Position numbers and translations under genes: made by a program
Assembly (NCBI RefSeq): GCF_000379625.1
Contig: NZ_KB903217.1
Span: forward strand, 389,816 to 453,815
Reading direction: 5' to 3'
Length of the DNA stretch: 64,000 nucleotides
Origin: Actinomycetospora chiangmaiensis DSM 45062
GTDB lineage: Bacteria > Actinomycetota > Actinomycetes > Mycobacteriales > Pseudonocardiaceae
Notes under the pieces: generated by a model
Seen by the model: the letters and a program-made list of their open reading frames with translations, nothing else
The model's database searches: none
What the model was told of the DNA's origin: nothing
In this document: positions 1 to 9,513 of the stretch, one piece after another
Numbering within the stretch: position 1 is the stretch's first letter
Layout of the letters: each line of letters begins with the position of its first letter

Positions 1-741
1 GCGGTCAACGGCGCGACGCTGCCGCTCCGGCTCACCTCGCCGATGACCTGCGGCACCTGTGACGGGTCCGGCGCCAAGCCGGGGACCACGCCGCGCACCT
101 GCACGCGTTGCGGCGGGGCGGGGCTCGTGTCCCGCAGCCAGGGCGCCTTCGCGTTCAGCGAGCCCTGCCCGGACTGCCGCGGCAGCGGACACCTGGTCGA
201 CGACCCGTGCCCCGAGTGCGGGGGCGACGGCGTCAGCTCCCGCCCGCGCACCATCACCATCCGGGTGCCCGCGGGCGTCGAGGACGGCCAGCGGATCCGG
301 CTCGCCGGCAAGGGCCAGCCCGGCCCGGCGGGAGGACCGTCCGGCGACCTCTACGTCATCGTCCACGTCAGCACCGACGCCGTGTTCGGCCGGTCGGCCA
401 AGAACCCGGACGACCTCACGCTGGCACTGCCCGTCACCTACCCCGAGCTGGTCCGCGGGGCCACGGTCACGGTGCCGACGCTCGACGGCCGCATCTCACT
501 GAAGGTGCCGCCGGGCAGCTCGGCGGGACGCACGCTGCGCGTGCGCGGGCGTGGCGTGAAGCGCAAGGACCGCACCGGCGACCTGCTGGTCACCCTTGAG
601 CTCGCGGTCCCCGCCCGGCTGTCGTCCGAGGCGAGCGATGCGCTCGACGCGTACGCCCGCGCCACGGCCGACCACGATCCGCGCGCCCATCTCACCGAGC
701 GGGCCGACCGGGCCCACGCGGACAAGGAAGCGGCGTCATGA
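1..741 (+). CDS. dnaJ: Chaperone DnaJ, C-terminal part (cut by window start)
   Basis: Hsp40 co-chaperone that delivers unfolded clients to DnaK and stimulates its ATPase. The frame is open from base 1, so the J domain and Gly/Phe linker lie upstream of the window. The visible 246 residues carry all four zinc-binding CxxCxGxG repeats (CGTCDGSG, CTRCGGAG, CPDCRGSG, CPECGGDG, from about residue 17 to 77), followed by the substrate-binding beta domains (for example GDLYVIVHV and GDLLVTLEL). The stop overlaps the hspR start by 4 bp (ATGA), as expected for a dnaK-grpE-dnaJ-hspR operon with translational coupling. Confidence 0.96.
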   Translation, partial: AVNGATLPLRLTSPMTCGTCDGSGAKPGTTPRTCTRCGGAGLVSRSQGAFAFSEPCPDCRGSGHLVDDPCPECGGDGVSSRPRTITIRVPAGVEDGQRIRLAGKGQPGPAGGPSGDLYVIVHVSTDAVFGRSAKNPDDLTLALPVTYPELVRGATVTVPTLDGRISLKVPPGSSAGRTLRVRGRGVKRKDRTGDLLVTLELAVPARLSSEASDALDAYARATADHDPRAHLTERADRAHADKEAAS

Positions 742-1256
742 CCGGCGGGGACACGGGTTCCGAGCGTGCCCGTCGTGCCCCGCGCGCCGATTCGGCGATC
801 CCCGGACTGCCGCCGTGGGCCGACGAGGACACCCCCGTCTTCGTCATCTCGATCGCGGCCGAGTTCTCGGGCATGCACGCGCAGACGCTCCGCTCGTACG
901 ACCGCATCGGCCTGGTCAGCCCGGGGCGCGCGAGCGGTGGCGGTCGCCGCTACTCGGTGCGCGACATCGCCCTGCTCCGCGAGGTGCAGCGGCTCTCCCA
1001 GGAGGAGGGCGTCAACCTCGCGGGCATCAAGCGCATCATCGAACTCGAGCGCGAGGTCGACCAGCTCACCGACAGGCTCGCCGAGGTCACCGACGAGCTC
1101 GCCCGCAGCCAGTCCCGGCTGCAGTCGCTGGCGGAGCAGGCCGGGCGGTCGGGCGACCTGCTCCCCGTCCGGCGCACGCAGTCGGTCGTGGTGTGGCAGC
1201 CCGCGCAGCACCGGCGGCGCCGGCAGGGCCCGGAGGACCCGGGCGGAGAGTCATGA
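738..1256 (+). CDS. hspR: Heat-shock repressor HspR (MerR family)
   Basis: Transcriptional repressor of the dnaK operon and clpB in actinobacteria; with DnaK as corepressor it binds HAIR inverted repeats. It has 172 residues. A MerR-type winged helix-turn-helix spans about residues 33-105, with the typical AQTLRSYDRIGLVSP recognition region and GGGRRYS wing. A coiled-coil follows (ELEREVDQLTDRLAEVTDEL), then a basic tail. It overlaps dnaJ by 4 bp. A HAIR sequence at 3015-3035 upstream of clpB is the likely local target. The 3' end overlaps the convergent flavohemoprotein gene by 6 bp. Confidence 0.95.
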   Translation: MTGGDTGSERARRAPRADSAIPGLPPWADEDTPVFVISIAAEFSGMHAQTLRSYDRIGLVSPGRASGGGRRYSVRDIALLREVQRLSQEEGVNLAGIKRIIELEREVDQLTDRLAEVTDELARSQSRLQSLAEQAGRSGDLLPVRRTQSVVVWQPAQHRRRRQGPEDPGGES

Positions 1257-2867
1257 CCCGTCGTCGGTGAAGGGGTCGTAGTGGATGCGGTCCAGCGGCG
1301 TGCCGTCGACCAGGAGGGCGGCCGTGGTCGCGCGGATCATGTCCGGCGACCCGGCCACCACCACGTCGTGGTCGAGCCACGGGCCGCAGCGGCTGACCGC
1401 CTCCACGACGGTGCCCGGGGCCAGGTCGGTGTCCAACGGGTCGGACTCGCACGCGCCGACCACCGCGAGCCACGGCTCCCCGGCGGCCAGGTCGGCGAAG
1501 CGGTCGAGCGAGTGCAGGTCCTCGGGGGTCCGGCCGCCGATCACCACGGTCGTGGGTCGGACGTCGACCCCGGCCGCCGCGAGGCCGACCAGCTCCTCGC
1601 ACAGGGCCAGCGCCACGGCGGCTCCGGTGCCGCCGCCGACGAGCAGGAGCTCGCGCTCGGCGGCCGGGTCCACCTCCAGCTCGCCCTCGGCCGGTCCGAT
1701 GCGCCAGCGCTCGCCGATCCGGCTGTGTGCCACGACCGACCGGCTCACCCACCCGCCGTCGACCGCCCGCACGTGGAACTCCAGGCGCCCGTCGGCACGC
1801 GGCGCCCCGGCGGGCGTGAGGTGACGCCACAGACGCGGCCGCTGCGGCACCTCGACGGTGACCGACTGCCCCGGCCGGTACGCGACGGGGACGTCGGGCT
1901 CGACCTCCACGACCGCCAGGTCCCAGCTCAGCCGCCGGTGCGCCACGACGGTCGCCCCGACGACGCCGGGCAGGGCCGCGACGGCCGCGCGGGCGGGCCG
2001 GGTGGCCAGCGAGAAGGCGCGCACCCAGGCCGCGTCGGCGTCGGGCGCCCACTCCGGGCCGGCGAAGCGTCGGACCGCGCCGACGAGGGCGACGCCGAGC
2101 GGCTCGTCCGTCGTGGCGTCGAGCCCGAGCGTCCGCAGCTCGCGGGCCAGCGGCGGCACCGCCGTGGCGAGCTCGGCGGGTCGGTCCACGACGGACATGG
2201 CGGCGATCATCGTGCGGAGCAGCCGGCGCGCGGCCGGGTCGGCCTGCGCGGGGAACAGCCCGCGCAGGGCCGGGGCGAGGCTGAACAGCAGCGCGCCGAA
2301 CCAGTGCGCGACCTCGACCTCGGAGTCGACGACCTGGGCCCACGCGACGCGGACGGCCTCGGCGGCGCGGACGACCGTGAGGTCGGTGGCCGGCAGGACC
2401 GAGGTCCGTGCGGTGTCGGCCCGTGTGGCGTCGGCTCGTGCGGTGTCGCCTCGTGTGGTGTCGCCTCGTGTGGCGTCGGCTCGTCGGGACCGCTCGGCGG
2501 CCGACAGCGGCGCGGTGGGGGGCGGCGCGGCCGACAGCGGCGCGGTGGGGGGTGGCACGGTGACGGGCGCGACGAGCGCGGTCGTCGCGGGAGCGTCGTG
2601 CGGGGTGTCGCCGGGGCGGTCCTCGACGGCGTCGTCGTCGGGGGCGGCTGTGGCGGCCGGGGCGGCGGTCCGGGCCACGGCCGGGATGACGGTGGTGGCC
2701 ACCGCAGAGGCGGGCGGCCGCGCCGCCGTCGGCACCAGGCGCAGCAGGCGGGCGGGTGGGCGGACGGGTGCCTCCGACGGGCGCGCAGCGGCCGGAGCCG
2801 CCCCGTCGTCCGGGGTGGCCCCGCGAGCCCCCGTGGGGTCGATCGGCCCGGCCGGATCCGCCGACAT
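1251..2867 (-). CDS. Flavohemoprotein-like protein with degenerate globin domain
   Basis: Globin-like plus FAD/NAD(P)-binding reductase, resembling the protein encoded beside clpB in mycobacteria (Rv0385 type). I chose the ATG at 2867 because GGAGGGAG lies just upstream; a longer frame to 2906 lacks a ribosome site. Order of parts: a low-complexity Pro/Ala/Thr region (about residues 1-155) with tandem pentapeptide repeats; a globin-like helical domain (about 160-295); a flavin-binding barrel (about 300-400, RPGQSVTVEVP); and an NAD-binding domain with LLLVGGGTGAAVAL. The place where flavohemoglobins carry the proximal heme His reads LARELRTLGL here, with Leu instead of His, so heme binding is doubtful. 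A role in NO or redox stress is inferred only from family and context. Confidence 0.8.
   Translation of the reverse strand: MSADPAGPIDPTGARGATPDDGAAPAAARPSEAPVRPPARLLRLVPTAARPPASAVATTVIPAVARTAAPAATAAPDDDAVEDRPGDTPHDAPATTALVAPVTVPPPTAPLSAAPPPTAPLSAAERSRRADATRGDTTRGDTARADATRADTARTSVLPATDLTVVRAAEAVRVAWAQVVDSEVEVAHWFGALLFSLAPALRGLFPAQADPAARRLLRTMIAAMSVVDRPAELATAVPPLARELRTLGLDATTDEPLGVALVGAVRRFAGPEWAPDADAAWVRAFSLATRPARAAVAALPGVVGATVVAHRRLSWDLAVVEVEPDVPVAYRPGQSVTVEVPQRPRLWRHLTPAGAPRADGRLEFHVRAVDGGWVSRSVVAHSRIGERWRIGPAEGELEVDPAAERELLLVGGGTGAAVALALCEELVGLAAAGVDVRPTTVVIGGRTPEDLHSLDRFADLAAGEPWLAVVGACESDPLDTDLAPGTVVEAVSRCGPWLDHDVVVAGSPDMIRATTAALLVDGTPLDRIHYDPFTDDGS
2407..2481. repeat. Five 15-bp tandem repeats inside the flavohemoprotein gene
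   Basis: About five imperfect 15-bp units (cgtgyggygtcgSCy type) run head to tail. On the minus strand they encode pentapeptides of the form [AG]-D-[AT]-[AT]-R within the flexible N-terminal region. Confidence 0.8.
2499..2554. repeat. 30-bp direct repeat in the flavohemoprotein linker
   Basis: A unit starting ggccgacagcggcgcggt occurs twice with a 30-bp period. It encodes two copies of PPTAPLSAA in the N-terminal linker. Confidence 0.75.
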
Positions 2868-3014
2868 GCCGACTCCCTCCTCGCCCCCGGCATGGTCCCG
2901 TCCCACACCCGAGTCCCGAGCATCATGACAGAGCGTACGCAGACACGGCTCACTGTCCCCGTGTCGTCACCCTGGGCGACATCGACGGACGGGAACCCGA
3001 CAACCTCGCGCAGA

Positions 3015-3035
3015 CTTGAGTGGAATACGCTCAAG
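3015..3035 (+). promoter_or_regulatory. HAIR operator (HspR-associated inverted repeat) upstream of clpB
   Basis: CTTGAGT-N7-GCTCAAG matches the HAIR consensus CTTGAGT-N7-ACTCAAG with one mismatch. It lies about 64 bp before the clpB start and just upstream of a possible -10 box (TAGGTT, 3042-3047), so bound HspR would block the promoter. hspR is encoded 1.8 kb to the left. Confidence 0.92.
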
Positions 3036-3098
3036 TTCGCGTAGGTTGGAACCCACGAGAGTCACCACGACCCCCTCCAGCCCGAAAGGCCAGCCCCG

Positions 3099-5693
3099 AT
3101 GGACTTCTCGCCGACGACGCGGACCCAGCAGGCGGTGTCCGCCGCGGTCCGCGCCGCCACCGCGTCCGGACACCCCCAGGTGTCGCCGGCGCACCTGCTC
3201 GTCGCCCTGCTCGACCAGACCGACGGCATCACGCTGCCGCTGCTGCGCGCCGTGTCGGCCGATCCCGACGCCGTGCGCGCCGAGACCGAGCGGCTGATCG
3301 CGTCGATGCCCAGCGCCACGGGCTCGAACGTCGCGGCGCCGCAGTTCGACGGTGACTCCGCGCGGGTGCTCGCCCACGCGCAGCAGCTCGCCGCCGACAT
3401 CGGCGACGAGTACGTCTCCACCGAGCACCTGCTCGTCGGGCTGGCGGCGGCCGGGGGGCGCACCGCGCAGATCCTCACCCGCCACGGCGCGACGCCGGAG
3501 GCGCTGCAGGAGGCGTTCAGCAAGGTCCGCGGCTCGGCCCGCATCACCTCGCCCGACCCCGAGGGCACGTTCCAGGCCCTCGAGAAGTACGGGCAGGACC
3601 TCACCGAGCGGGCCCGCTCGGGCAAGCTCGACCCCGTCGTCGGGCGGGACGCCGAGATCCGCCGGGTCGTGCAGGTGCTCTCGCGCCGCACGAAGAACAA
3701 CCCGGTGCTGATCGGTGAGCCCGGCGTCGGGAAGACCGCGATCGTCGAGGGCCTGGCCCAGCGCATCGTCGCGGGCGACGTGCCCGAGTCGCTGCGCGAC
3801 AAGCGCGTCGTGGCGCTCGACCTCGGCTCGATGGTCGCCGGCGCCAAGTACCGCGGCGAGTTCGAGGAGCGGCTCAAGGCCGTCCTCGGCGAGATCACCG
3901 ACTCGGCCGGACAGGTCATCACCTTCATCGACGAGCTGCACACCATCGTCGGCGCCGGGGCCACCGGGGAGTCGGCCATGGACGCCGGCAACATGATCAA
4001 GCCCATGCTCGCCCGCGGTGAGCTGCGGATGGTCGGCGCCACCACACTCGACGAGTACCGCAAGCACATCGAGTCGGACCCGGCGCTGGAGCGGCGCTTC
4101 CAGCAGGTCCTCGTCGGGGAGCCCTCCGTGGAGGACACGGTCGGCATCCTGCGCGGGCTCAAGGAGCGCTACGAGGTGCACCACGGCGTGCGGATCACCG
4201 ACGCCGCGCTGGTCGCCGCGGCCGCGCTGTCCGACCGGTACATCACCGCGCGGTTCCTGCCCGACAAGGCGATCGACCTCGTCGACGAGGCCGCCTCGCA
4301 CCTGCGCATGGAGATCGACTCGCGGCCGGTGGAGATCGACGAGGTGGAGCGCTCCGTGCGTCGCCTCGAGATCGAGGAGATGGCGCTGGCCAAGGAGTCC
4401 GACGCCGCGTCGGCCGAGCGGCTGAGCGCGCTGCGCTCCGAGCTCGCCGAGAAGCGCGAGGAGCTGTCGGCCCTCACCGCCCGCTGGCAGGGCGAGAAGG
4501 AGTCGATCAACGCGGCGCGCGACCTCAAGGAGCAGCTCGAGGCGCTGCGCGGGGAGTCCGACCGGGCCGAGCGCGACGGCGACTACGCCAAGGTCGCCGA
4601 GCTGCGCTACGGCCGCATCCCGGCGCTCGAGAAGGACCTCGCCGCCGCCGACGAGGCGTCTGCGGCCGCCGGCCCGGTCATGCTCAAGGAGGAGGTCGGC
4701 CCGGACGACGTCGCCGACGTCGTGTCCGCGTGGACCGGTATCCCCGCCGGCCGGCTGCTGGAGGGCGAGACCCAGAAACTGCTGCGGATGGAGGACGAGC
4801 TCGGCCGGCGGGTCGTCGGCCAGACCGAGGCCGTCCGTGCCGTGTCCGACGCGGTCCGCCGCACTCGGGCCGGCATCTCCGACCCCGACCGTCCGACCGG
4901 TTCGTTCCTCTTCCTCGGCCCCACGGGCGTCGGCAAGACCGAGCTGGCCAAGGCGCTCGCGGCGTTCCTGTTCGACGACGAGCGGGCGATGATCCGCATC
5001 GACATGAGCGAGTACGGCGAGAAGCACTCGGTCGCCCGGCTCGTCGGGGCACCCCCCGGCTACGTCGGCTACGACCAGGGCGGTCAGCTCACCGAGGCCG
5101 TCCGGCGCCGGCCGTACGCCGTGGTGCTGCTCGACGAGGTCGAGAAGGCTCACCCCGACGTGTTCGACGTGCTGCTGCAGGTGCTCGACGACGGGCGCCT
5201 CACGGACGGCCAGGGCCGCACCGTGGACTTCCGCAACACGATCCTCGTGCTGACCTCGAACCTCGGGTCGGCCGCGCTGATGGACACCTCGCTCGACGAC
5301 GCCGGGCGGCGGGACCGGGTCATGGACGTCGTCAAGCGGTCGTTCAAGCCGGAGTTCCTCAACCGGCTCGACGACGTCGTGGTGTTCCACGCGCTGTCGA
5401 CCGAGGAGCTCACCTCGATCGTCGACATCCAGATCGACCGGCTCGCCTCCCGCCTCTCCGGACGCCGGCTCTCGCTCACCGTGTCCGACGCGGCGAAGGA
5501 GTGGCTGGCGCTGCAGGGCTTCGACCCGCTGTACGGGGCGCGGCCGCTGCGCCGGCTGGTGCAGTCCTCGATCGGCGACCAGCTCGCCCGGGAACTGCTC
5601 GGCGGTGAGGTCCGCGAGGGCGACACCGTCCGCGTCGACCTCGACAAGGACGCCGACCACGGCGCCGGCGCGTTGACGGTGTCGCGCGCCTGA
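3099..5693 (+). CDS. clpB: ATP-dependent disaggregase ClpB
   Basis: Hsp100 chaperone that works with DnaK to extract polypeptides from aggregates in the cytosol. At 864 residues it is full length. An N-terminal Clp repeat domain (about 1-145) is followed by AAA+ domain 1 with Walker A GEPGVGKT (about residue 206), the ClpB-type coiled-coil middle domain (about 405-525), AAA+ domain 2 with GPTGVGKT (about 606), and the sensor/C-terminal region [10 protein letters not shown]. The lone gene is preceded by the HAIR operator at 3015-3035, implying HspR control, and followed by a strong hairpin at 5708-5760. Confidence 0.98.
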   Translation: MDFSPTTRTQQAVSAAVRAATASGHPQVSPAHLLVALLDQTDGITLPLLRAVSADPDAVRAETERLIASMPSATGSNVAAPQFDGDSARVLAHAQQLAADIGDEYVSTEHLLVGLAAAGGRTAQILTRHGATPEALQEAFSKVRGSARITSPDPEGTFQALEKYGQDLTERARSGKLDPVVGRDAEIRRVVQVLSRRTKNNPVLIGEPGVGKTAIVEGLAQRIVAGDVPESLRDKRVVALDLGSMVAGAKYRGEFEERLKAVLGEITDSAGQVITFIDELHTIVGAGATGESAMDAGNMIKPMLARGELRMVGATTLDEYRKHIESDPALERRFQQVLVGEPSVEDTVGILRGLKERYEVHHGVRITDAALVAAAALSDRYITARFLPDKAIDLVDEAASHLRMEIDSRPVEIDEVERSVRRLEIEEMALAKESDAASAERLSALRSELAEKREELSALTARWQGEKESINAARDLKEQLEALRGESDRAERDGDYAKVAELRYGRIPALEKDLAAADEASAAAGPVMLKEEVGPDDVADVVSAWTGIPAGRLLEGETQKLLRMEDELGRRVVGQTEAVRAVSDAVRRTRAGISDPDRPTGSFLFLGPTGVGKTELAKALAAFLFDDERAMIRIDMSEYGEKHSVARLVGAPPGYVGYDQGGQLTEAVRRRPYAVVLLDEVEKAHPDVFDVLLQVLDDGRLTDGQGRTVDFRNTILVLTSNLGSAALMDTSLDDAGRRDRVMDVVKRSFKPEFLNRLDDVVVFHALSTEELTSIVDIQIDRLASRLSGRRLSLTVSDAAKEWLALQGFDPLYGARPLRRLVQSSIGDQLARELLGGEVREGDTVRVDLDKDADHGAGALTVSRA

Positions 5694-5707
5694 GTCCTGT
5701 CCGTTCT

Positions 5708-5760
5708 CGAGCGAAGGGCCCCTTCGGTCGGTCCACCCGACCGGAGGGGCCCATCGCTCG
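5708..5760. terminator. Bidirectional hairpin between clpB and the ABC-F gene
   Basis: 24-nt arms pair with two mismatches (cgagcga... with ...tcgctcg) around a 5-nt loop. It lies between convergent genes, 15 bp after the clpB stop. There is no T-run, as is common for high-GC actinobacterial terminators. Confidence 0.8.
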
Positions 5761-5790
5761 TTCCGGGCGCGGTGACCGGCCGTCCGCGCG

Positions 5791-7476
5791 TCAGACCACC
5801 TCGCGGACCCGACCGTCCTCGACGTGCCAGCGACGGGTGGTGCGGACGGTGTCGAGCATCCGACGGTCGTGGGTGACCAGCAGGACCGTGCCGGTGAACG
5901 ACTCGAGCGCCGACTCGAGCTGCTCGATCGCGGGCAGGTCGAGATGGTTGGTCGGCTCGTCGAGGACGAGGAGGTTCACCCCCCGCGCCTGCAGCAGCGC
6001 CAGGGCGGCCCGGGTGCGTTCGCCCGGCGACAGCGAGTCGGCGGGTCGGTGCACGTGCTCCGCCCCGAGGCCGAACTTGGCGAGCAGGGTGCGGACCTCC
6101 GCGGTGGGCCACCGGTCGACCTCCGGCTCCCGCGAGAACGCGTCCAGCAGCGTCCGCTCCCCGGCGAACAGGCCGCGGGCCTGGTCCACCTCCCCGACCA
6201 CCACCCCGGAGCCGAGCTCCGCCGACCCGTCGTCGGGAAGGATCCGACCGAGCAGCAGGCCGAGCAGCGTGGTCTTGCCCGCGCCGTTGGCGCCGGTGAC
6301 GGCGACGCGGTCGGCGTAGTCGAGCTGCAGCGAGACGGGGCCGAGGGTGAAGGCCGGTCGGTCGGGTCGAGCTCCGCTGCGCTGCGTCTCCCCGCGGCGC
6401 ACCAGCGCGTCGTGCAGGGTCGCGACGACGGTGCCGGAGCGGGGCGCGGTGGCGATCGTCATCCGCAGCTCCCACTCCTTGCGGGGCTCCTCGACGACCT
6501 CGAGGCGCTCGATCCGGCGCTGCGACTGCGCGACCTTCGAGGCCTGCTTCTCGGTCGACTCGGCGCGGACCTTGCGGGCGTTCTTGTCGTTGTCGGACTT
6601 CCCGGCGCCTTTGCGGCGGGCGTTGCGGACTCCGTGCTCGAGCCAGTTGCGCTGCGTCTGCATGCGGCCCTCGAGCGCGGACCGCTTGTCCGCGTACTCC
6701 TCGTAGCTCTCCCGGGCATGACGTCGGGCGACGGCACGCTCGGCGAGGTAGGCCTCGTAGCCGCCGCCGTAGAAGGCGACCTGCTGCTGTGCGAGGTCGA
6801 GCTCCAGGACGCCGGTGACGGTGCGGGCGAGGAACTCGCGGTCGTGGCTGACGACGACGGTCGGCGCGCGCAGCTCGCGGACGAAGCGCTCGAGGCGGTC
6901 CAGGCCGGCGAGGTCGAGGTCGTTGGTGGGCTCGTCGAGCAGGAAGACGTCGAAGCGCGCGAGGAGCAGGGCGGCGAGGTTGACGCGGGCGGCCTGGCCA
7001 CCGGAGAGCGCCGTCATCGCCGCGTCGAGGGGGAGACCCAGGCCCAGGTCGGCAGCCACCTCGGGGATGCGGTCGGGCAGGTCGGCGCCCCCGAGGTCGA
7101 GCCAGCGCTCGAGGGCCGTGGAGTAGCGCTCGCCGTCGTCGCCGTTCTCGAGCAGGACGGTGGCCGCGTCGAGTTCGGCCTGCGCGTCCGCGACCCCGGT
7201 GCGGCGCGCCAGGAAGCCCTCGATCGTCTCGCCCGGCCGGCGGGCCGGTTCCTGCGGGAGGTGCCCGACGGAGGCGGTGGGCGGGGCGAGCTCGACGGTG
7301 CCGGTGTCGGGCTTCTCGAGCCCCGCGAGGATGCGCAGGAACGTCGACTTGCCGGCCCCGTTGGCGCCCACCAGCCCGACGACGTCCCCCGCCCCGACGG
7401 TGAGGTCGGCGCCGGAGAAGACGGTGCGCGCTCCGTGGACGGCGGAGACGTCGCGGGCGACGAGGGTGGCCTGCAC
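5791..7476 (-). CDS. ABC-F family ATP-binding protein
   Basis: A soluble protein with two ABC ATPase domains and no membrane segment, typical of ABC-F translation factors that act at the ribosomal E site; some members confer antibiotic resistance. It has 561 residues. Domain 1 has GANGAGKST, signature LSGGQ and Walker B with DEPTNDLD; domain 2 has GANGAGKTT, LSPGERTR and LDEPTNHLD. The linker between them (about 255-330) is rich in Arg and Lys, fitting the ribosome-binding P-site tertiary motif region. Whether it is housekeeping or protective cannot be told from the sequence. Confidence 0.9.
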   Translation of the reverse strand: MQATLVARDVSAVHGARTVFSGADLTVGAGDVVGLVGANGAGKSTFLRILAGLEKPDTGTVELAPPTASVGHLPQEPARRPGETIEGFLARRTGVADAQAELDAATVLLENGDDGERYSTALERWLDLGGADLPDRIPEVAADLGLGLPLDAAMTALSGGQAARVNLAALLLARFDVFLLDEPTNDLDLAGLDRLERFVRELRAPTVVVSHDREFLARTVTGVLELDLAQQQVAFYGGGYEAYLAERAVARRHARESYEEYADKRSALEGRMQTQRNWLEHGVRNARRKGAGKSDNDKNARKVRAESTEKQASKVAQSQRRIERLEVVEEPRKEWELRMTIATAPRSGTVVATLHDALVRRGETQRSGARPDRPAFTLGPVSLQLDYADRVAVTGANGAGKTTLLGLLLGRILPDDGSAELGSGVVVGEVDQARGLFAGERTLLDAFSREPEVDRWPTAEVRTLLAKFGLGAEHVHRPADSLSPGERTRAALALLQARGVNLLVLDEPTNHLDLPAIEQLESALESFTGTVLLVTHDRRMLDTVRTTRRWHVEDGRVREVV

Positions 7477-7564
7477 CGACCCGAGCGTAGTGCTCGATCA
7501 GAAAGGCGTGGTCACTCCGAGTGTCCTGCTCCACCGGACCGGGGTGCGGGCCTACGCTCGGTGG

Positions 7565-8656
7565 GTGCCTGCCTGGATCTGGTTCGTCGTGGCGCTGGTC
7601 GCCGCAGCCGGCGGTGCGCTGCTGCTCTGGTACGACCGTGCGCGTCCCGCCCGCCGGGGCAACGACCGGCGGGAGTGGGCGGCGTCGAAGGGCTGGGAGT
7701 TCACCGACGCGCTCTCCTCACCGCCCCACGCGTGGCGCTACGGCACGCTGCGCGGCGACGGCCCCCGCCAGGCCTACGACGTCGCGACCGGCGCCGTGCC
7801 CGGCCCCGGCGGTCGGCGGCTGGGCTGCATCTTCGACCAGGAGCAGGACGGCCGGACCGTCGGGACGATCGCCGCGGTGCGGGGCACCGTCGCGGTGCCG
7901 GTGGCCATCGAGCTGCGGCTCCCCGAGTCGCCCCGGCCCGACGACGACGAGCTCGACAACCTCGGGCAGGTCGGCCGGCGCTACGCGTTCGTCTCGAACG
8001 CCCTCGAGGGCCGGCGGCTGCTGACCCGGCAGGTCACCGACGCCGCCGACCGTGTCGGCGCGGACGTGCCGCTGGTGTGGGCCGAGGACACGTGGGTGCT
8101 CGCCTCGATCGAGCCCGACGCCGACCCCGATCGGGTCGAGGGCCTCATCGAGTCCCTGGTCGACGTGTCCGCGGCAATCAAGGACGCCGTGGAGAACGGG
8201 ACGGACGGATCGGGCACCGGGGCCCCGGCCGACGACGACGCACCCACTTCCGTCGTCGGGAAGCGGGACCCGGACCGGGTGGTGCCCGCCGTGGGCAGCC
8301 CCGCCGACGAGTCCCGGACCGAGTCCGTCGAGCGCGAGGACGACGCCCCGACCACGGTCGTCGGCAAGGCTCCCGCCGCGGCGACGGGGCGCCCGTCGGG
8401 TGCCCGCCCGGCCGCGCGCGACGACGAGGACGACTTCGACGACGAGTTCGAGGCCTTCGCGTCCGGCGACGACGAGGCGCCGTACTCCGCCGGGCGGAAG
8501 GACGACGGGAGCGGGCGCCCGACGCACCGCGACCGGCCCGCCGACATCCCCTACGACCTCGAGAGCGACGACCCGGATCCGGACGAGCCGCGCCCGGACG
8601 GGCCGCGTTCCTCGCAGGGCAGCACGTGGCGCAGCGGGAAGTTCCGGGGCCGGTGA
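7565..8656 (+). CDS. Membrane-anchored conserved hypothetical protein
   Basis: Function not recognised. It has 363 residues. The GTG at 7565 is supported by a TACGCT -10 box 6 nt upstream (leaderless start) and gives an N-terminal membrane helix (WIWFVVALVAAAGGALLLWY). A globular domain of about 190 residues follows, then an acidic, Gly/Pro/Asp-rich tail with two repeats of the form DDAPT(S/T)VVGK. A short membrane protein occupies the same place near clpB and pyrE in mycobacteria (Rv0383c). It overlaps the next gene by 4 bp, so the two are probably translated together. Confidence 0.75.
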   Translation: MPAWIWFVVALVAAAGGALLLWYDRARPARRGNDRREWAASKGWEFTDALSSPPHAWRYGTLRGDGPRQAYDVATGAVPGPGGRRLGCIFDQEQDGRTVGTIAAVRGTVAVPVAIELRLPESPRPDDDELDNLGQVGRRYAFVSNALEGRRLLTRQVTDAADRVGADVPLVWAEDTWVLASIEPDADPDRVEGLIESLVDVSAAIKDAVENGTDGSGTGAPADDDAPTSVVGKRDPDRVVPAVGSPADESRTESVEREDDAPTTVVGKAPAAATGRPSGARPAARDDEDDFDDEFEAFASGDDEAPYSAGRKDDGSGRPTHRDRPADIPYDLESDDPDPDEPRPDGPRSSQGSTWRSGKFRGR

Positions 8657-9411
8657 GCCCCACCGCGCTCGTGACCGGCGCGAGTTCCGGGCTCGGCACC
8701 GAGTTCGCCGTCCAGCTGGCCGCCGCCGGCTACGACCTGGTGCTCGTGGCCCGGGACGAGGCCCGCCTGCGGGCCCTCGCCGACCGCCTCGGGAACGCCG
8801 AGGTCCTGGTCGCCGACCTCGCGGACCCCGAGGCCCGCCGACCGGTCGAGGACCGCCTGACCGACGCCGACCGCCCGGTCGACCTCCTCGTGAACAACGC
8901 CGGTTACGGCACCGCGGGCGAGTTCGTCGAGACCGACCTCGACGTGCTGGCCGCGAACCACGAGGTCAACGTGACCACCGTGCTGCGCCTGACGCGGGCC
9001 GCGCTGCCGGGCATGATCGCGCGCGGCCGGGGCGGGGTGCTCAACGTGTCGAGCGTCGCGGGCTTCCTAACGGGGCGCGGCTCGGTGTACGGCGCCGGCA
9101 AGGCCTACGTGACGATGCTGTCGCAGAACCTCGCGGGTGCGCTCGCCGGCACCGGGGTCCACGTGATGGCGCTGTGCCCCGGGTTCGTGAAGACCGAGTT
9201 CCACCAGCGCTTCGGGCAGGCACGCAGCGGACCGTCCTTCGCGTGGATGGACGCGGACGACGTGGTGCGGACCGCGCTGGCCGACTTCGCCCGCGGCCGT
9301 CCGGTGTCGGTCCCGCACCCGCTGTACAAGGCGATCGTGCTCGGTGCGCGGCTCGCGCCACCACGGCTCGTGCACGCGCTCGCGCGGCGCAGTGCATCCG
9401 GACGCGGCTGA
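8653..9411 (+). CDS. Short-chain dehydrogenase/reductase
   Basis: NAD(P)-dependent oxidoreductase of the classical SDR type, 252 residues. The cofactor motif TGASSGLG is near the N-terminus, NNAGYG lies mid-protein, and the catalytic set is Ser in NVSSVAG with YGAGK. The 'DltE/YqjQ-like' look (PGFVKTEFHQRFG) suggests an aldehyde or keto substrate, but none can be assigned. The GTG start overlaps the preceding membrane-protein stop (GTGA). Confidence 0.9.
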   Translation: MSPTALVTGASSGLGTEFAVQLAAAGYDLVLVARDEARLRALADRLGNAEVLVADLADPEARRPVEDRLTDADRPVDLLVNNAGYGTAGEFVETDLDVLAANHEVNVTTVLRLTRAALPGMIARGRGGVLNVSSVAGFLTGRGSVYGAGKAYVTMLSQNLAGALAGTGVHVMALCPGFVKTEFHQRFGQARSGPSFAWMDADDVVRTALADFARGRPVSVPHPLYKAIVLGARLAPPRLVHALARRSASGRG

Positions 9412-9513
9412 ACCGGACGATCCGCCCGTCGGGTCACGGTCTGTCATCGAATTGTTGACCGTCGGACCCACAGCGTTCACGATTGGCCGCATGATCGCCG
9501 GACGCGAGATCTC

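Noticed and set aside
2967-5660. Long open frame (about 897 codons) antisense to clpB
   Set aside because: Composition-driven: GC-rich third positions keep antisense frames open. The translation is Val/Asp/Leu/Arg-rich with no domain, and clpB on the other strand is fully convincing.
5824-8652. Upstream extension of the SDR reading frame antisense to the ABC-F gene
   Set aside because: The SDR begins at its Rossmann strand at 8653; the upstream part is a shadow of the ABC-F gene and the membrane protein gene.
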